34,306 nt of DNA from an uncultured Oscillospiraceae bacterium (GTDB lineage: Bacteria > Bacillota > Clostridia > Oscillospirales > Oscillospiraceae), in assembly GCA_947626785.1 (NCBI GenBank), contig CANQTO010000028.1, forward strand, positions 1-34,306, in the 5' to 3' direction. Below are positions 1-6,692 of the stretch, in pieces (positions within the stretch are counted from its first letter, which is position 1; each line of letters begins with the position of its first letter). A model generated the notes under the pieces. The model did not search any database. It saw nothing but the letters and a program-made list of their open reading frames with translations, and was not told the origin of the DNA. Made by a program: the position numbers and the translations under genes.

Positions 1-186
1 AAGATCAACCCCCTGATCGGCTCTGCGGGCGTGTCGGCGGTGCCTATGGCCGCCCGTGTGTCCCAGGACGTGGGCCGGAAGTACAACAAGACCAACTTCC
101 TGCTGATGCACGCCATGGGCCCCAACGTGGCCGGCGTCATCGGCTCCGCCATCGCCGCGGGCTACCTGCTCTCCGTCTTCGGCTGA
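1..186 (+). CDS. Sodium-translocating decarboxylase, beta subunit (C-terminal 61 residues, 5' truncated)
   Basis: The frame is open from the first base and ends in TGA at 184-186. The peptide carries the stretches [18 protein letters not shown] and [20 protein letters not shown], which are typical of the C-terminal end of the OadB/GcdB/MmdB family. These integral membrane subunits couple decarboxylation of a carboxybiotin carrier to sodium export. The remaining subunits and most of this protein lie upstream of the window, so the substrate (oxaloacetate, glutaconyl-CoA or methylmalonyl-CoA) cannot be told from here. An intrinsic terminator follows 14 bases after the stop, so this is the last gene of its operon. 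Family assignment is secure; the specific enzyme is open. Confidence 0.88.
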   Translation, partial: KINPLIGSAGVSAVPMAARVSQDVGRKYNKTNFLLMHAMGPNVAGVIGSAIAAGYLLSVFG

Positions 187-200
187 GAAAAACCAATTTT

Positions 201-232
201 CAAGGGCGTGGTCCTTTCGGATCACGCCCTTG
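201..232 (+). terminator. Intrinsic terminator of the decarboxylase operon
   Basis: A 14-bp stem (CAAGGGCGTGGTCC with GGATCACGCCCTTG, one G-U pair) closes a 4-nt loop and is followed by a pyrimidine-rich TTCTATCTCTTCT tract. It begins 14 nt after the stop codon. Confidence 0.85.
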
Positions 233-252
233 TTCTATCTCTTCTATGCAAT

Positions 253-377
253 TTTACATAATATTATTAACATAATTTTATTTACGTAATTTTGTTATTA
301 TAAACTTATGTAGACAAAGGAGCGCCGCATGGATTGCGTCACTCCTCTGTCTACATAATTCAGTTTACGTAATATTA
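253..377. repeat. AT-rich 14-bp tandem repeats split by an inverted repeat
   Basis: Consecutive 14-mers start at 253 (TTTACATAATATTA), 267 (TTAACATAATTTTA), 281 (TTTACGTAATTTTG) and, degenerate, 295 (TTATTATAAACTTA). Two more start at 350 (TCTACATAATTCAG) and 364 (TTTACGTAATATTA). The core ACRTAAT recurs exactly every 14 bp within each half. The last unit contains the stop codon of the Nudix gene. Read on the other strand the core is ATTAYGTAAA, which resembles the XerD-binding arm of Gram-positive dif sites as I remember it. The periodicity is seen directly; the XerD link is inference. Confidence 0.75.
306..358. repeat. 17-bp inverted repeat (hairpin or operator-like dyad)
   Basis: TTATGTAGACAAAGGAG at 306-322 is repeated in inverted form at 342-358 with one mismatch, around a 19-nt loop. 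It sits in the middle of the 14-bp repeat array, downstream of the Nudix gene and of the decarboxylase terminator. Neither side has a clean U-tract, so it is a poor intrinsic terminator, although it could protect the 3' end of the minus-strand message. Confidence 0.7.
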
Positions 378-938
378 TTTATAGTCAACCAATTTGTCGT
401 TCAGCTTCTTGTAGATCCGCTCCACGAACCAGGGCTCCGTAGAGGCGGCCAGGGCCTCTGTCAGGCCGAACCAGCCCACGCCGCTGTTCTCCTCCTCCCG
501 GATGCGCAGCGCGTCCGTCTCCTCCGCCTCCAGCAGATAGGTCACGTTCATATGCAGATGGCTGGAGACGTACTCGCCCCGCTTCTCATGGCCGTCCACC
601 GTCAGGACCTCTAGGGAGTAGATCTCCCCCGTCACGGGCCGGACGCTGGTGATCCCTGTCTCCTCCCGGGCCTCCCGCAGGGCGACGGCGAGCAGATCCT
701 CCTCCCCGTCCGCGTGGCCGCCGGTCCAGGCCCAGGAATCGTAAATTTTGTGATAGATCAGCAGCACCTTGTCCCGGGCCGGGTTGACGATCCAGGCGGA
801 GGCGGTCATGTGGGCAGTCCGGTTCGTACGGAGAAAGGCGTCTGGGTTCTGGTCAAGAAAGGCCAGGATCTGCTCCCGGTCCCTCTCCTCCTGCTCGTTC
901 CAGGGCCGGTATTTCTCGATGTCCTGCCGGATGCCCAT
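375..938 (-). CDS. Nudix hydrolase
   Basis: This 187-residue protein has a perfect Nudix box, G-x5-E-x7-REAREETGI, within GGHADGEEDLLAVALREA. Nudix enzymes cleave nucleoside diphosphates linked to another moiety, using metal held by the glutamates of the box. The start is ATG at 936-938 (MGIRQDIEKY). The frame stays open further upstream, but that part lies wholly inside the nitrilase gene and has no family character, so it was not used. The start overlaps the nitrilase stop by one base (TGATG), which suggests translational coupling as the last gene of a five-gene minus-strand operon. The substrate cannot be deduced. The YHKIYDSWAWTGGHADGEED context fits small stand-alone Nudix proteins of Firmicutes. 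Confidence 0.92.
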   Translation of the reverse strand: MGIRQDIEKYRPWNEQEERDREQILAFLDQNPDAFLRTNRTAHMTASAWIVNPARDKVLLIYHKIYDSWAWTGGHADGEEDLLAVALREAREETGITSVRPVTGEIYSLEVLTVDGHEKRGEYVSSHLHMNVTYLLEAEETDALRIREEENSGVGWFGLTEALAASTEPWFVERIYKKLNDKLVDYK

Positions 939-1762
939 CAGTCCGCCACCTTGTACACGTCCCGCCGCAGATGCAGGAAGGTGGGCAGCTGGCGGCGCAC
1001 CTCGTCCACCCGGGCAAGGTCGATCTCCGCCAAAAGCAGCTCCTCCTCCGCGCCGCAGGAGGCCAGCACGGTCCCATAGGGGTCCACCACGGAGGAGTGG
1101 CCCCAGCACTCGTAGCTGAAGCCCTCGTAGCGGGCCGCGGCGGCGGCCACCACGAACAGCTCGTTGTCCATCGCCCGGGCCCGAAGGCTCAGCTCCCAGT
1201 GGGCGGGGCCGGTGGTCATGTTGAACTGGGCGGGCAGGAAGATGATCCTGGCCCCCCGGTTCGCCATGGCCCGGAACAGCTCGGGAAAGCGGACATCGAA
1301 GCAGACCGCCGCGCCCATCTTCCCGAAGGGCGTGTCGAAGACCGTGATCTCCTCGCCGGGGGTAAAGGTGGCCGACTCCTTGAAGCGCATCCCCGGCAGG
1401 TCCACGTCGAACAGATGCACCTTCCGGTGCCTGGCGATCTGCCGGCCTTCGGAGTCGAAGACGAAGCAGGTATTGTAGAGCCGCTCCCCCTCCGCCTCGG
1501 GCACGGAGCCGCCCACCAGCAGCAGTTTGTTTTCTTTGGCCCAGGCGGACAGGGCCTTCACGACCTGCTTGTGGCCCTGGGCGGCAAATTTCTTGAAATA
1601 GGCCCGGTCATAGGGGCAGTTGAACATCTCCGGCAGCACGGCGATATCCGCCCCGCTCTGGGCGGCCCGGCGGAGCATGGCCTCCGCCTTGGCCAGAGTG
1701 GCCTCCTGCTCCAGCTCCGTCCGCAGCTGGCAGACGGCCACAGTCAGCTTTGTCTTGCTCAT
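938..1762 (-). CDS. Carbon-nitrogen hydrolase, omega-amidase (Nit2)-like
   Basis: The 274-residue protein belongs to the nitrilase superfamily. The catalytic triad is visible as Glu45 (VLPEMFNCPY), Lys114 (RHRKVHLFDVDLPG) and Cys154 (AAVCFDVRFPE). The motif GPAHWELSLRARAMDNE and the RKVHLFDVD segment are close to omega-amidase/Nit2 enzymes, which hydrolyse alpha-ketoglutaramate or alpha-ketosuccinamate to the ketoacid and ammonia and act in metabolite repair. The protein is soluble, with no signal peptide. The gene overlaps DUF1643 upstream by 4 nt (ATGA) and the Nudix gene downstream by 1 nt. Superfamily membership is certain; the omega-amidase assignment is probable, and other aliphatic amides remain possible. 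Confidence 0.9.
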   Translation of the reverse strand: MSKTKLTVAVCQLRTELEQEATLAKAEAMLRRAAQSGADIAVLPEMFNCPYDRAYFKKFAAQGHKQVVKALSAWAKENKLLLVGGSVPEAEGERLYNTCFVFDSEGRQIARHRKVHLFDVDLPGMRFKESATFTPGEEITVFDTPFGKMGAAVCFDVRFPELFRAMANRGARIIFLPAQFNMTTGPAHWELSLRARAMDNELFVVAAAAARYEGFSYECWGHSSVVDPYGTVLASCGAEEELLLAEIDLARVDEVRRQLPTFLHLRRDVYKVAD

Positions 1763-2379
1763 AACGTTTCCAGATACCCCCTCACGTCAAAGTCCACAGT
1801 CTTCTCGTCCTTCTTCAGATACAGCGGGTGGTGGGGGTGCCCCTTGACGGACAGCTTCCCCGCCCGCAGCCAGCGGGCCCCGTAGTTCTCCCCCAGCCGC
1901 ACCAGCTCCCGCACGCAGTCCGGCAGGTAGGGCCGCTTCTCGATGACGGCCCCCCAGGCGGCCCAGACCGCCGGGGCCTGGCCTCCCTGGGCCGCCTGGT
2001 CCAGGAGGTACGCAAAAGCCCGCAGGTTCTCCCGGTGGAGCCGCTCGTTGCGGACCCGGTCCATATCGTCCGGCCGGGTGGCTCGCTGGGCATAGACGTT
2101 GAACATCATCCAGCCCTCATAGCCGTTGGCCCCGGCGATGCGGGAGACGGACTTGAGGGTGTTGTCCAGGTCCTCCGGGGCGGCGGTGGAGGGGTTGACC
2201 CCGATGCAGATCAGGGGCCGGGGCCCCCGCACGCCTAATATGTACCGGTATTCGGTGTAGAAGTCCGGCACGTAGAGCCACTTCTCGCTGTCGTAATCGC
2301 CCCGTTGGCCGGAGCGGGCCAGGGCCTCGTCAAAGTCCAGGAGCTCGATGGTCTGGCTGGCCCCCTGCGGGATGTGCAT
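1759..2379 (-). CDS. DUF1643 domain protein
   Basis: This 206-residue soluble protein shows the DUF1643 signature: YRYILGVRG, then CIGVNPSTA, then DNTLKSV and GWMMFNVYAQRAT. The conserved NPSTA loop, NxYxxRAT segment and later WG suggest a nucleotide- or base-binding fold, but no biochemical role is established for the family as far as I know. The ATG at 2377-2379 has a GAGGGAAG ribosome binding site. It overlaps the nitrilase start by 4 nt and lies 11 nt behind the AEC permease, consistent with co-transcription. Given its neighbours (omega-amidase, Nudix), a metabolite-repair role is an inference only. Confidence 0.85.
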   Translation of the reverse strand: MHIPQGASQTIELLDFDEALARSGQRGDYDSEKWLYVPDFYTEYRYILGVRGPRPLICIGVNPSTAAPEDLDNTLKSVSRIAGANGYEGWMMFNVYAQRATRPDDMDRVRNERLHRENLRAFAYLLDQAAQGGQAPAVWAAWGAVIEKRPYLPDCVRELVRLGENYGARWLRAGKLSVKGHPHHPLYLKKDEKTVDFDVRGYLETL

Positions 2380-2390
2380 AGGCTTCCCTC

Positions 2391-3308
2391 CTATAACAGA
2401 ATACTCACCAACACCGGGATCGTCAGCATAGCTAAAGCCGTGCTCTGGAGGATCCCCTCGGAGGTAAAGATAGAGTCGCCCCCGTATTTGATGGTCAGTA
2501 CCGTGACGATGACGCCGCTGGGGGCGGCGGCGATGAGCATCCCTGTGGCCCGGAGCACCGGGTCCGGGGTCAGCAGCCCGCAGAGGGCCCAGGCAGCCAG
2601 GGGCGCGATCAGCAGTTTGATGGCGCTGGCCAGGTACAGCTTTCCGTTTTTAAAGGCGTCCAGCAGGCTCACGCTGCTCAAAGACGCGCCGATGACGATC
2701 ATAGACAGAGGCATGGTGGCCCCCGACATGGCGCCGATCAGCTCCCGCACGGGGCCGGGCACCGGCAGCCGCGTCAGGAAAAGGACCAGGGCCACGAGAG
2801 TAGACACCAGGGGCGCGCCGAACATATCCTTCAGCCGGAAGCCCCCTTCTTCCTTCTTTCCCCGCTTCAAGAGCCAGATACCGTAGGTATACAGCAGCAG
2901 GTTGAAGGGGATGTTGGACAGGCCGCAGTAAAAGACCGCCGTGGGGCCGAACAGCTCCTCCAGCACCGGCAGGGCGATGAACATATTGTTGGGCACGGCC
3001 AGCAGCAGCTCAAAACCGGTCCTGCGCTCCGGCTCCACCGGCAGCAGCCGGGCGGCTATGGCGGCCACCAGGTAGCAGCAGCCGATGGCGGCGCAGACCA
3101 CCAGCATCACCCGGCCCAGCTCCGCCCAGCTCAGCTCCAGTTGAGCGCTGAGCACGGAGTTGAGGATGGTGGCGCTCATGAACACGTTGATGACCAGGCT
3201 GCTGGCAGCCTTGGTGAAGGCGGGGCCCGCCGCGTCCCGCCGGGCAAAGATGTAGCCCGTACACATCAGGGCCACAAAAATGAACATTTTCGTTATCAGT
3301 CCGGACAT
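2391..3308 (-). CDS. AEC (auxin efflux carrier) family permease
   Basis: The 305-residue protein is almost entirely hydrophobic, with about ten predicted membrane segments in two five-helix halves. This is the size and pattern of the bacterial AEC family, which includes malate and malonate permeases. LLLAVPNNMFIALPVLEELFG in the first half matches the broken-helix region with its conserved asparagine, and MSGATMPLSMIVIGASLS matches the equivalent region of the second half. Start is ATG at 3306-3308 with GAGGGAG upstream. It lies 22 nt behind mgtE and 11 nt before DUF1643, so it is probably in the same operon. The substrate is likely a small organic anion but cannot be read from sequence. Confidence 0.88.
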   Translation of the reverse strand: MSGLITKMFIFVALMCTGYIFARRDAAGPAFTKAASSLVINVFMSATILNSVLSAQLELSWAELGRVMLVVCAAIGCCYLVAAIAARLLPVEPERRTGFELLLAVPNNMFIALPVLEELFGPTAVFYCGLSNIPFNLLLYTYGIWLLKRGKKEEGGFRLKDMFGAPLVSTLVALVLFLTRLPVPGPVRELIGAMSGATMPLSMIVIGASLSSVSLLDAFKNGKLYLASAIKLLIAPLAAWALCGLLTPDPVLRATGMLIAAAPSGVIVTVLTIKYGGDSIFTSEGILQSTALAMLTIPVLVSILL

Positions 3309-3330
3309 GACGGGCTCCCTCTCACAAATT

Positions 3331-4743
3331 CTAAATATGCAGTACCAGCTTCGCTATATACAGGTAGATCAGCAGCGACACAGCGTCTGTGACAGTAGAG
3401 ATCAGGGGGTTTGCCATGACCGCCGGGTCCACGCCGATCTTCTCGGCCAGGATGGGCAGCATACTGCCCACCACCTTGGCGAACATCACGATAAACACGA
3501 TGGACAGGCTCACCACCGCCGCCACGGCCACGGTGACCCCGTCGTTTTGCAGGAGCCAGCCGTCCACCAGCAGCATCTTGACAAAGTTGACGGCGGACAG
3601 GGTCAGGCCGCAGAGCAGCGCCACCCGCCACTCCTTCCAGATCACCTGCAAAACGTCCTTGGGCTCCGTGTCCCCCAGGGACAGGCTGCGGATGACGGCG
3701 GTGGAGGACTGGGCGCCGGAGTTGCCGCCGGTCCCCATGAGCATGGGGATAAAGGCCACCAGGGCCGCCTCGGCAGCCAGCATGTTCTCAAAGGTGGTGA
3801 GGATCATGCTGGTGAAGGTGGCCGAGAGCATTAGAAACAGCAGCCAGGGGATGCGGTTTTTCCACATCTCAAAGGGCCCGGTGCGGGAATAGGGCTTGTC
3901 GGAGGGCATGATACCGGCCATCTTTTCGATGTCTTCCGTGGCCTCCTGCTCCATTACGTCGATGATATCGTCGACGGTGACGATGCCCACCAAGCGGCCC
4001 TCCCCGTCCACCACCGGCAGAGCCATCAGGTCGTAGTCCGAGAACTTCTCGGATACGCTCTCCTGGTCCTCCGTGGTGGAGGCGAAGATCACGTTCCGGT
4101 CCATCAGGTCCTCGACCACGGCCTCGTCGTCGGCCAGGAGCAGGTCCTTCACCGTGACGATGCCCTCCAGCCGCCGGTCCGCGGAGATGACGAAGCAGAC
4201 GTAGATGGTCTCCTTGTCCTCGCCGATGCGGCGGATGCGGGCCAGGGACTCCCGCACGTTCATGTATTTTTTCAGGTCCACGAACTCGGCCGTCATGATG
4301 CTGCCGGCGGAGTTCTCCGGGTAGTGCAGATACTGGTTGATCAGGTTCCGGGTCTGGGGCTTGGCGGTGCGCATGATGCGCTTGACCACGTTGGCGGGCA
4401 GCTCTTCCATCATGTCCACCGCGTCGTCCACGTACAGCTCTTCCACGATGCCGGCCAGCTCCGAGTCGGTGATGGAGTTGATGATCCGCTCCTGCTCCGG
4501 CGCGTCAAAATTGGCGAAGACCTCCGCCGCCGTCTCCTTGGACAGCAGGCGGAAGACCATGGGCATTCGGTTGTCCTCGATCTCGGACAGGAATTCCGCC
4601 ACGTCGAACTCGTTGAGTTCCTCCATGCGCCGCTGGAGCCGCTTCATATCGTGGCTGTCCAGCAGTTGGCTCAGCTCATCGGTCCGCCGTTCCTGGATGG
4701 ACTCAAAGTCCATGGAGTCTCTGTTCTCGTTCTCCTCCAACAA
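3331..4743 (-). CDS. mgtE: Magnesium transporter MgtE
   Basis: The 470-residue protein has the full MgtE architecture: an N-terminal helical superhelix (about 15-140, with MKRLQRRMEELNEFDVAEFL), a CBS pair (about 145-270, MTAEFVDLK and VVDGEGRLVGIVTVDD), a connecting helix, and five C-terminal membrane helices with the pore segment PMLMGTGGNSGAQSS. MgtE is a homodimeric Mg2+ channel gated by Mg2+ bound to its cytosolic domains. The frame begins at TTG (4741-4743), preceded at good spacing by GGGGAGG. An internal ATG at 4711-4713 is the alternative start but has no properly spaced RBS. It is the first gene of the minus-strand block. No Mg2+ riboswitch fits in the short leader. Confidence 0.95.
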   Translation of the reverse strand: MLEENENRDSMDFESIQERRTDELSQLLDSHDMKRLQRRMEELNEFDVAEFLSEIEDNRMPMVFRLLSKETAAEVFANFDAPEQERIINSITDSELAGIVEELYVDDAVDMMEELPANVVKRIMRTAKPQTRNLINQYLHYPENSAGSIMTAEFVDLKKYMNVRESLARIRRIGEDKETIYVCFVISADRRLEGIVTVKDLLLADDEAVVEDLMDRNVIFASTTEDQESVSEKFSDYDLMALPVVDGEGRLVGIVTVDDIIDVMEQEATEDIEKMAGIMPSDKPYSRTGPFEMWKNRIPWLLFLMLSATFTSMILTTFENMLAAEAALVAFIPMLMGTGGNSGAQSSTAVIRSLSLGDTEPKDVLQVIWKEWRVALLCGLTLSAVNFVKMLLVDGWLLQNDGVTVAVAAVVSLSIVFIVMFAKVVGSMLPILAEKIGVDPAVMANPLISTVTDAVSLLIYLYIAKLVLHI

Positions 4744-4792
4744 GCCCGCCTCCCCTGCTTCAAGACTTGCAATTCGCTATGCCGCAGGGTAT

Positions 4793-4821
4793 AGTTTACC
4801 ATGCTCGGGGCTTTTTTACAA
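4793..4821 (-). promoter_or_regulatory. Possible sigma-A promoter of the mgtE operon
   Basis: On the minus strand TTGTAA (4816-4821) and TAAACT (4793-4798) are separated by 17 nt and lie about 50 nt upstream of the mgtE start. The -10 box is imperfect (4 of 6). Confidence 0.4.
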
Positions 4822-4902
4822 GAAAAATCGCGCGGAACTGACCCCAACAGCCAGTTTCGTGCGTCTATATACTGTGATGATCATCATACAGGAGGACAGC
4901 CT

Positions 4903-5451
4903 ATGGACGACCGGCAGATCCTATCCGGCCTGCGCGTGGGGGACAGCGGCGCCCTCAGCGCGGCCATCGAACGCTATACGCCCTATGTCAGCGCCGTCAT
5001 CGCCAATCAGCTCCGGCGGCGGGGCTGCCGGGAGGACCTGGAGGAGCTGACGGCCAACGTCTTCGTGGCTCTCTGGGAGAAGCGGGGCAGCCTGCGCACA
5101 GAGCGGCTCCGGGGCTGGCTGGGGGCGGTGGCCCGGAACCAGGCCCGCTCCTTTCTGCGGAAAAACCGCCTGCTGACTGTCTCCCCGGAGGACGTGCTGC
5201 TGGTCTCCTCCGACGTGGCCCAGAAGCTGCTGGAGAAGGAGGAGGCCCGGCGGCTGCTCCGGGAGGCGGTGGAGGCCATGGAGCCCCCGGACCGGGAGAT
5301 CTTTCTCCGCTTTTACTACTACGAGCAGAGCATCCCGGAGATCGCCCGGGACATGAAGCTGAAGCGGGAGGCGGTCAAATCCCGGCTCCGCCGGGGCCGG
5401 GACAAGCTGCGCGCCCGCTTGGAGGCAGGAGGTTTCCCCTATGGAGTTTGA
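4903..5451 (+). CDS. ECF-type RNA polymerase sigma factor
   Basis: The 182-residue protein has sigma region 2 at about residues 20-85 (YVSAVIANQLRRRG, DLEELTANVFVALWEKR) and region 4 at about 115-170 (MEPPDREIFLRFYYYEQ, then the helix-turn-helix IPEIARDMKLKREAVKSRLR). There is no region 1.1 or 3, as in ECF/group IV sigma factors. The ATG at 4903 follows CAGGAGG at 4889-4895. Its last 11 bases overlap the start of the membrane protein gene, the usual sign of a sigma/anti-sigma pair. It would redirect RNA polymerase to a small regulon when released. A TATACT box at 4868-4873 could start the transcript but lacks a convincing -35. The inducing signal is unknown. Confidence 0.9.
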   Translation: MDDRQILSGLRVGDSGALSAAIERYTPYVSAVIANQLRRRGCREDLEELTANVFVALWEKRGSLRTERLRGWLGAVARNQARSFLRKNRLLTVSPEDVLLVSSDVAQKLLEKEEARRLLREAVEAMEPPDREIFLRFYYYEQSIPEIARDMKLKREAVKSRLRRGRDKLRARLEAGGFPYGV

Positions 5452-6490
5452 TATCAAGGAGCTGCTGGACGGCTATGTGGAGGAGGAGATCGAGCTGAGG
5501 CCCCGCCGGAGCCCCCGGCCGGAGAGGATCGAGGCCCTGGTCCGGGCCCAATTGGAGGGGGCGGGAGCCCCTGTCTCCCGGCCCAGGCCGGCGCGCCGCC
5601 TGCTGCGGGCCCTCCCTGTGGCCGCCCTGCTGGCCTGCCTGCTGTCTGTCACCGCCTACGCCGTCTCCTCCCTGCTCTCGGAGCGGGTCTACACCCGCTC
5701 GGACACCCAGGGGGACGTGGTACTGAACCTGGGCACGCCGGAGTCCGCCGAATTTCAGGCGGCGGCGGAGTGGGAACGGCGTTTGATGGAGCTGATGGAG
5801 AGCGGCGAGAACGACGGCGGCTCCTCGGATTTCCCTGAGGGCAGCCGGGAGGCCCTCTACGCCCAGAACGGGGCCTTCACCCAGGCCGCCCGTGACGCCC
5901 TGGACGAGATCTTAGACCGTTACGGCCTGACCATGGCGGCCCGGCTCGCCCGCTTTCAGGAGCCGGAGGAGCTCTATGCCCTCACCGGCACGGCCCCTTT
6001 CCTGCCGCCTCTGGGGGCGCTGGGCCGGGACCCCTCCAGCTCAGAGCCCCAGATCCTCAGGCCCGCCGGGACCCTGTACGAGGGCGGGAGCCTGGAGTAC
6101 GCCTGCACCGCCCTGCTCTCCGGGGACCGGACCGTCCCCTATGAGCTGACCCTGGCCGCAAACGGCAGCTTTATAAGGGGCGCGGGCATCTTCACCCGGG
6201 GGGACGATTTTGAGGAGTGGACCTACACCGTCCCCGGCGGGCCGGAGCTGCTTCTGGACTTAGGGGAAAGCCGGGCCTTTGTCTCCGCCCGGCTGGAGCA
6301 CGGCGCTGTCTTTCTCTTTGTCCGCTGCGGGACCGCCCCCCACGACGAGGACACCGACAGCGGCCGCGTCGCCGCCTACAGCGGATTTGCCCTTCTGGAC
6401 CGGGAGCTGCTGGAGGAGCTGGCGTCCAGCTTTGATTACGCCGCGTTGGACGCTCTCTGCGTCTTCAAATGCGACCCGCGTGTGCCCTAA
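5441..6490 (+). CDS. Membrane-anchored probable anti-sigma factor
   Basis: The 349-residue protein has a short acidic and arginine-rich cytosolic N-terminus (1-52), one membrane helix (about 54-78, ALPVAALLACLLSVTAYAVSS), and an extracytoplasmic region of about 270 residues with no family I recognise. This topology, and the 11-nt overlap with the sigma gene, support a cognate anti-sigma or signal-transducing partner, by inference. A good AGGAGG precedes the ATG within the sigma coding region. The C-terminal residues FKCDPRVP and the stop codon are encoded by the first palindrome of a structured repeat (6465-6516), so the original 3' end may have been replaced by an inserted element. No zinc-binding anti-sigma (ZAS) HxxxCxxC motif is seen. 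Confidence 0.68.
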   Translation: MEFDIKELLDGYVEEEIELRPRRSPRPERIEALVRAQLEGAGAPVSRPRPARRLLRALPVAALLACLLSVTAYAVSSLLSERVYTRSDTQGDVVLNLGTPESAEFQAAAEWERRLMELMESGENDGGSSDFPEGSREALYAQNGAFTQAARDALDEILDRYGLTMAARLARFQEPEELYALTGTAPFLPPLGALGRDPSSSEPQILRPAGTLYEGGSLEYACTALLSGDRTVPYELTLAANGSFIRGAGIFTRGDDFEEWTYTVPGGPELLLDLGESRAFVSARLEHGAVFLFVRCGTAPHDEDTDSGRVAAYSGFALLDRELLEELASSFDYAALDALCVFKCDPRVP

Positions 6491-6619
6491 GGGCACAACG
6501 CTGGGCTCGCATTTGAGAAACTCGCGCTTATCGCAGGGGCTTTGCCCCGTTTGGTCGGCGCGAGGGCTCGCTTTGCTCGCCTTAGAGTGTTTTTGAGGCG
6601 GCAAAGCTGCCTCAAAAAC
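6465..6619. repeat. Cluster of three nested palindromes (possible small mobile repeat)
   Basis: Hairpin A: TCAAATGCGA (6465-6474) pairs with TCGCATTTGA (6507-6516) and encloses a perfect TGTGCCC-TAA-GGGCACA (6481-6497), whose loop is the stop codon of the preceding gene. Hairpin B: CTCGCGC (from 6521) pairs with GCGCGAG and encloses GGGGC-TTT-GCCCC (6536-6548). Hairpin C: GTTTTTGAGGCGGC (6589-6602) pairs with GCTGCCTCAAAAAC (6606-6619) over an AAA loop. No coding potential was recognised. Three adjoining hairpins with the outer one invading a coding end suggest a non-autonomous repeat or a multi-stem RNA processing region. Confidence 0.7.
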
Positions 6620-6692
6620 GATTTGAATTCTTGTTCGCCGCTCTGCGACGATGGTAGGGATACTTTGTCTGCGATTCGGAGGAATTTACCTT

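Noticed and set aside
253-377. The 14-bp repeats as a CRISPR array
   Set aside because: The units are contiguous, degenerate and AT-rich, with no spacers between them and no cas genes nearby.
939-1109. Upstream extension of the Nudix frame
   Set aside because: The extra 57 codons lie fully within the nitrilase gene, give a low-complexity GC-rich peptide, and there is a start with TGATG coupling at 938.
4834-4865. GGAAC followed by CGTC upstream of the sigma gene, as an ECF autoregulatory promoter
   Set aside because: The spacing is 23 nt, and the nearest alternative (CGTG) is at 19 nt; ECF promoters need about 16-17. The match is probably chance.
4744-4902. Mg2+ (M-box) riboswitch before mgtE
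   Set aside because: The leader from the likely promoter is only about 45 nt, too short for an M-box, and no conserved core is visible.
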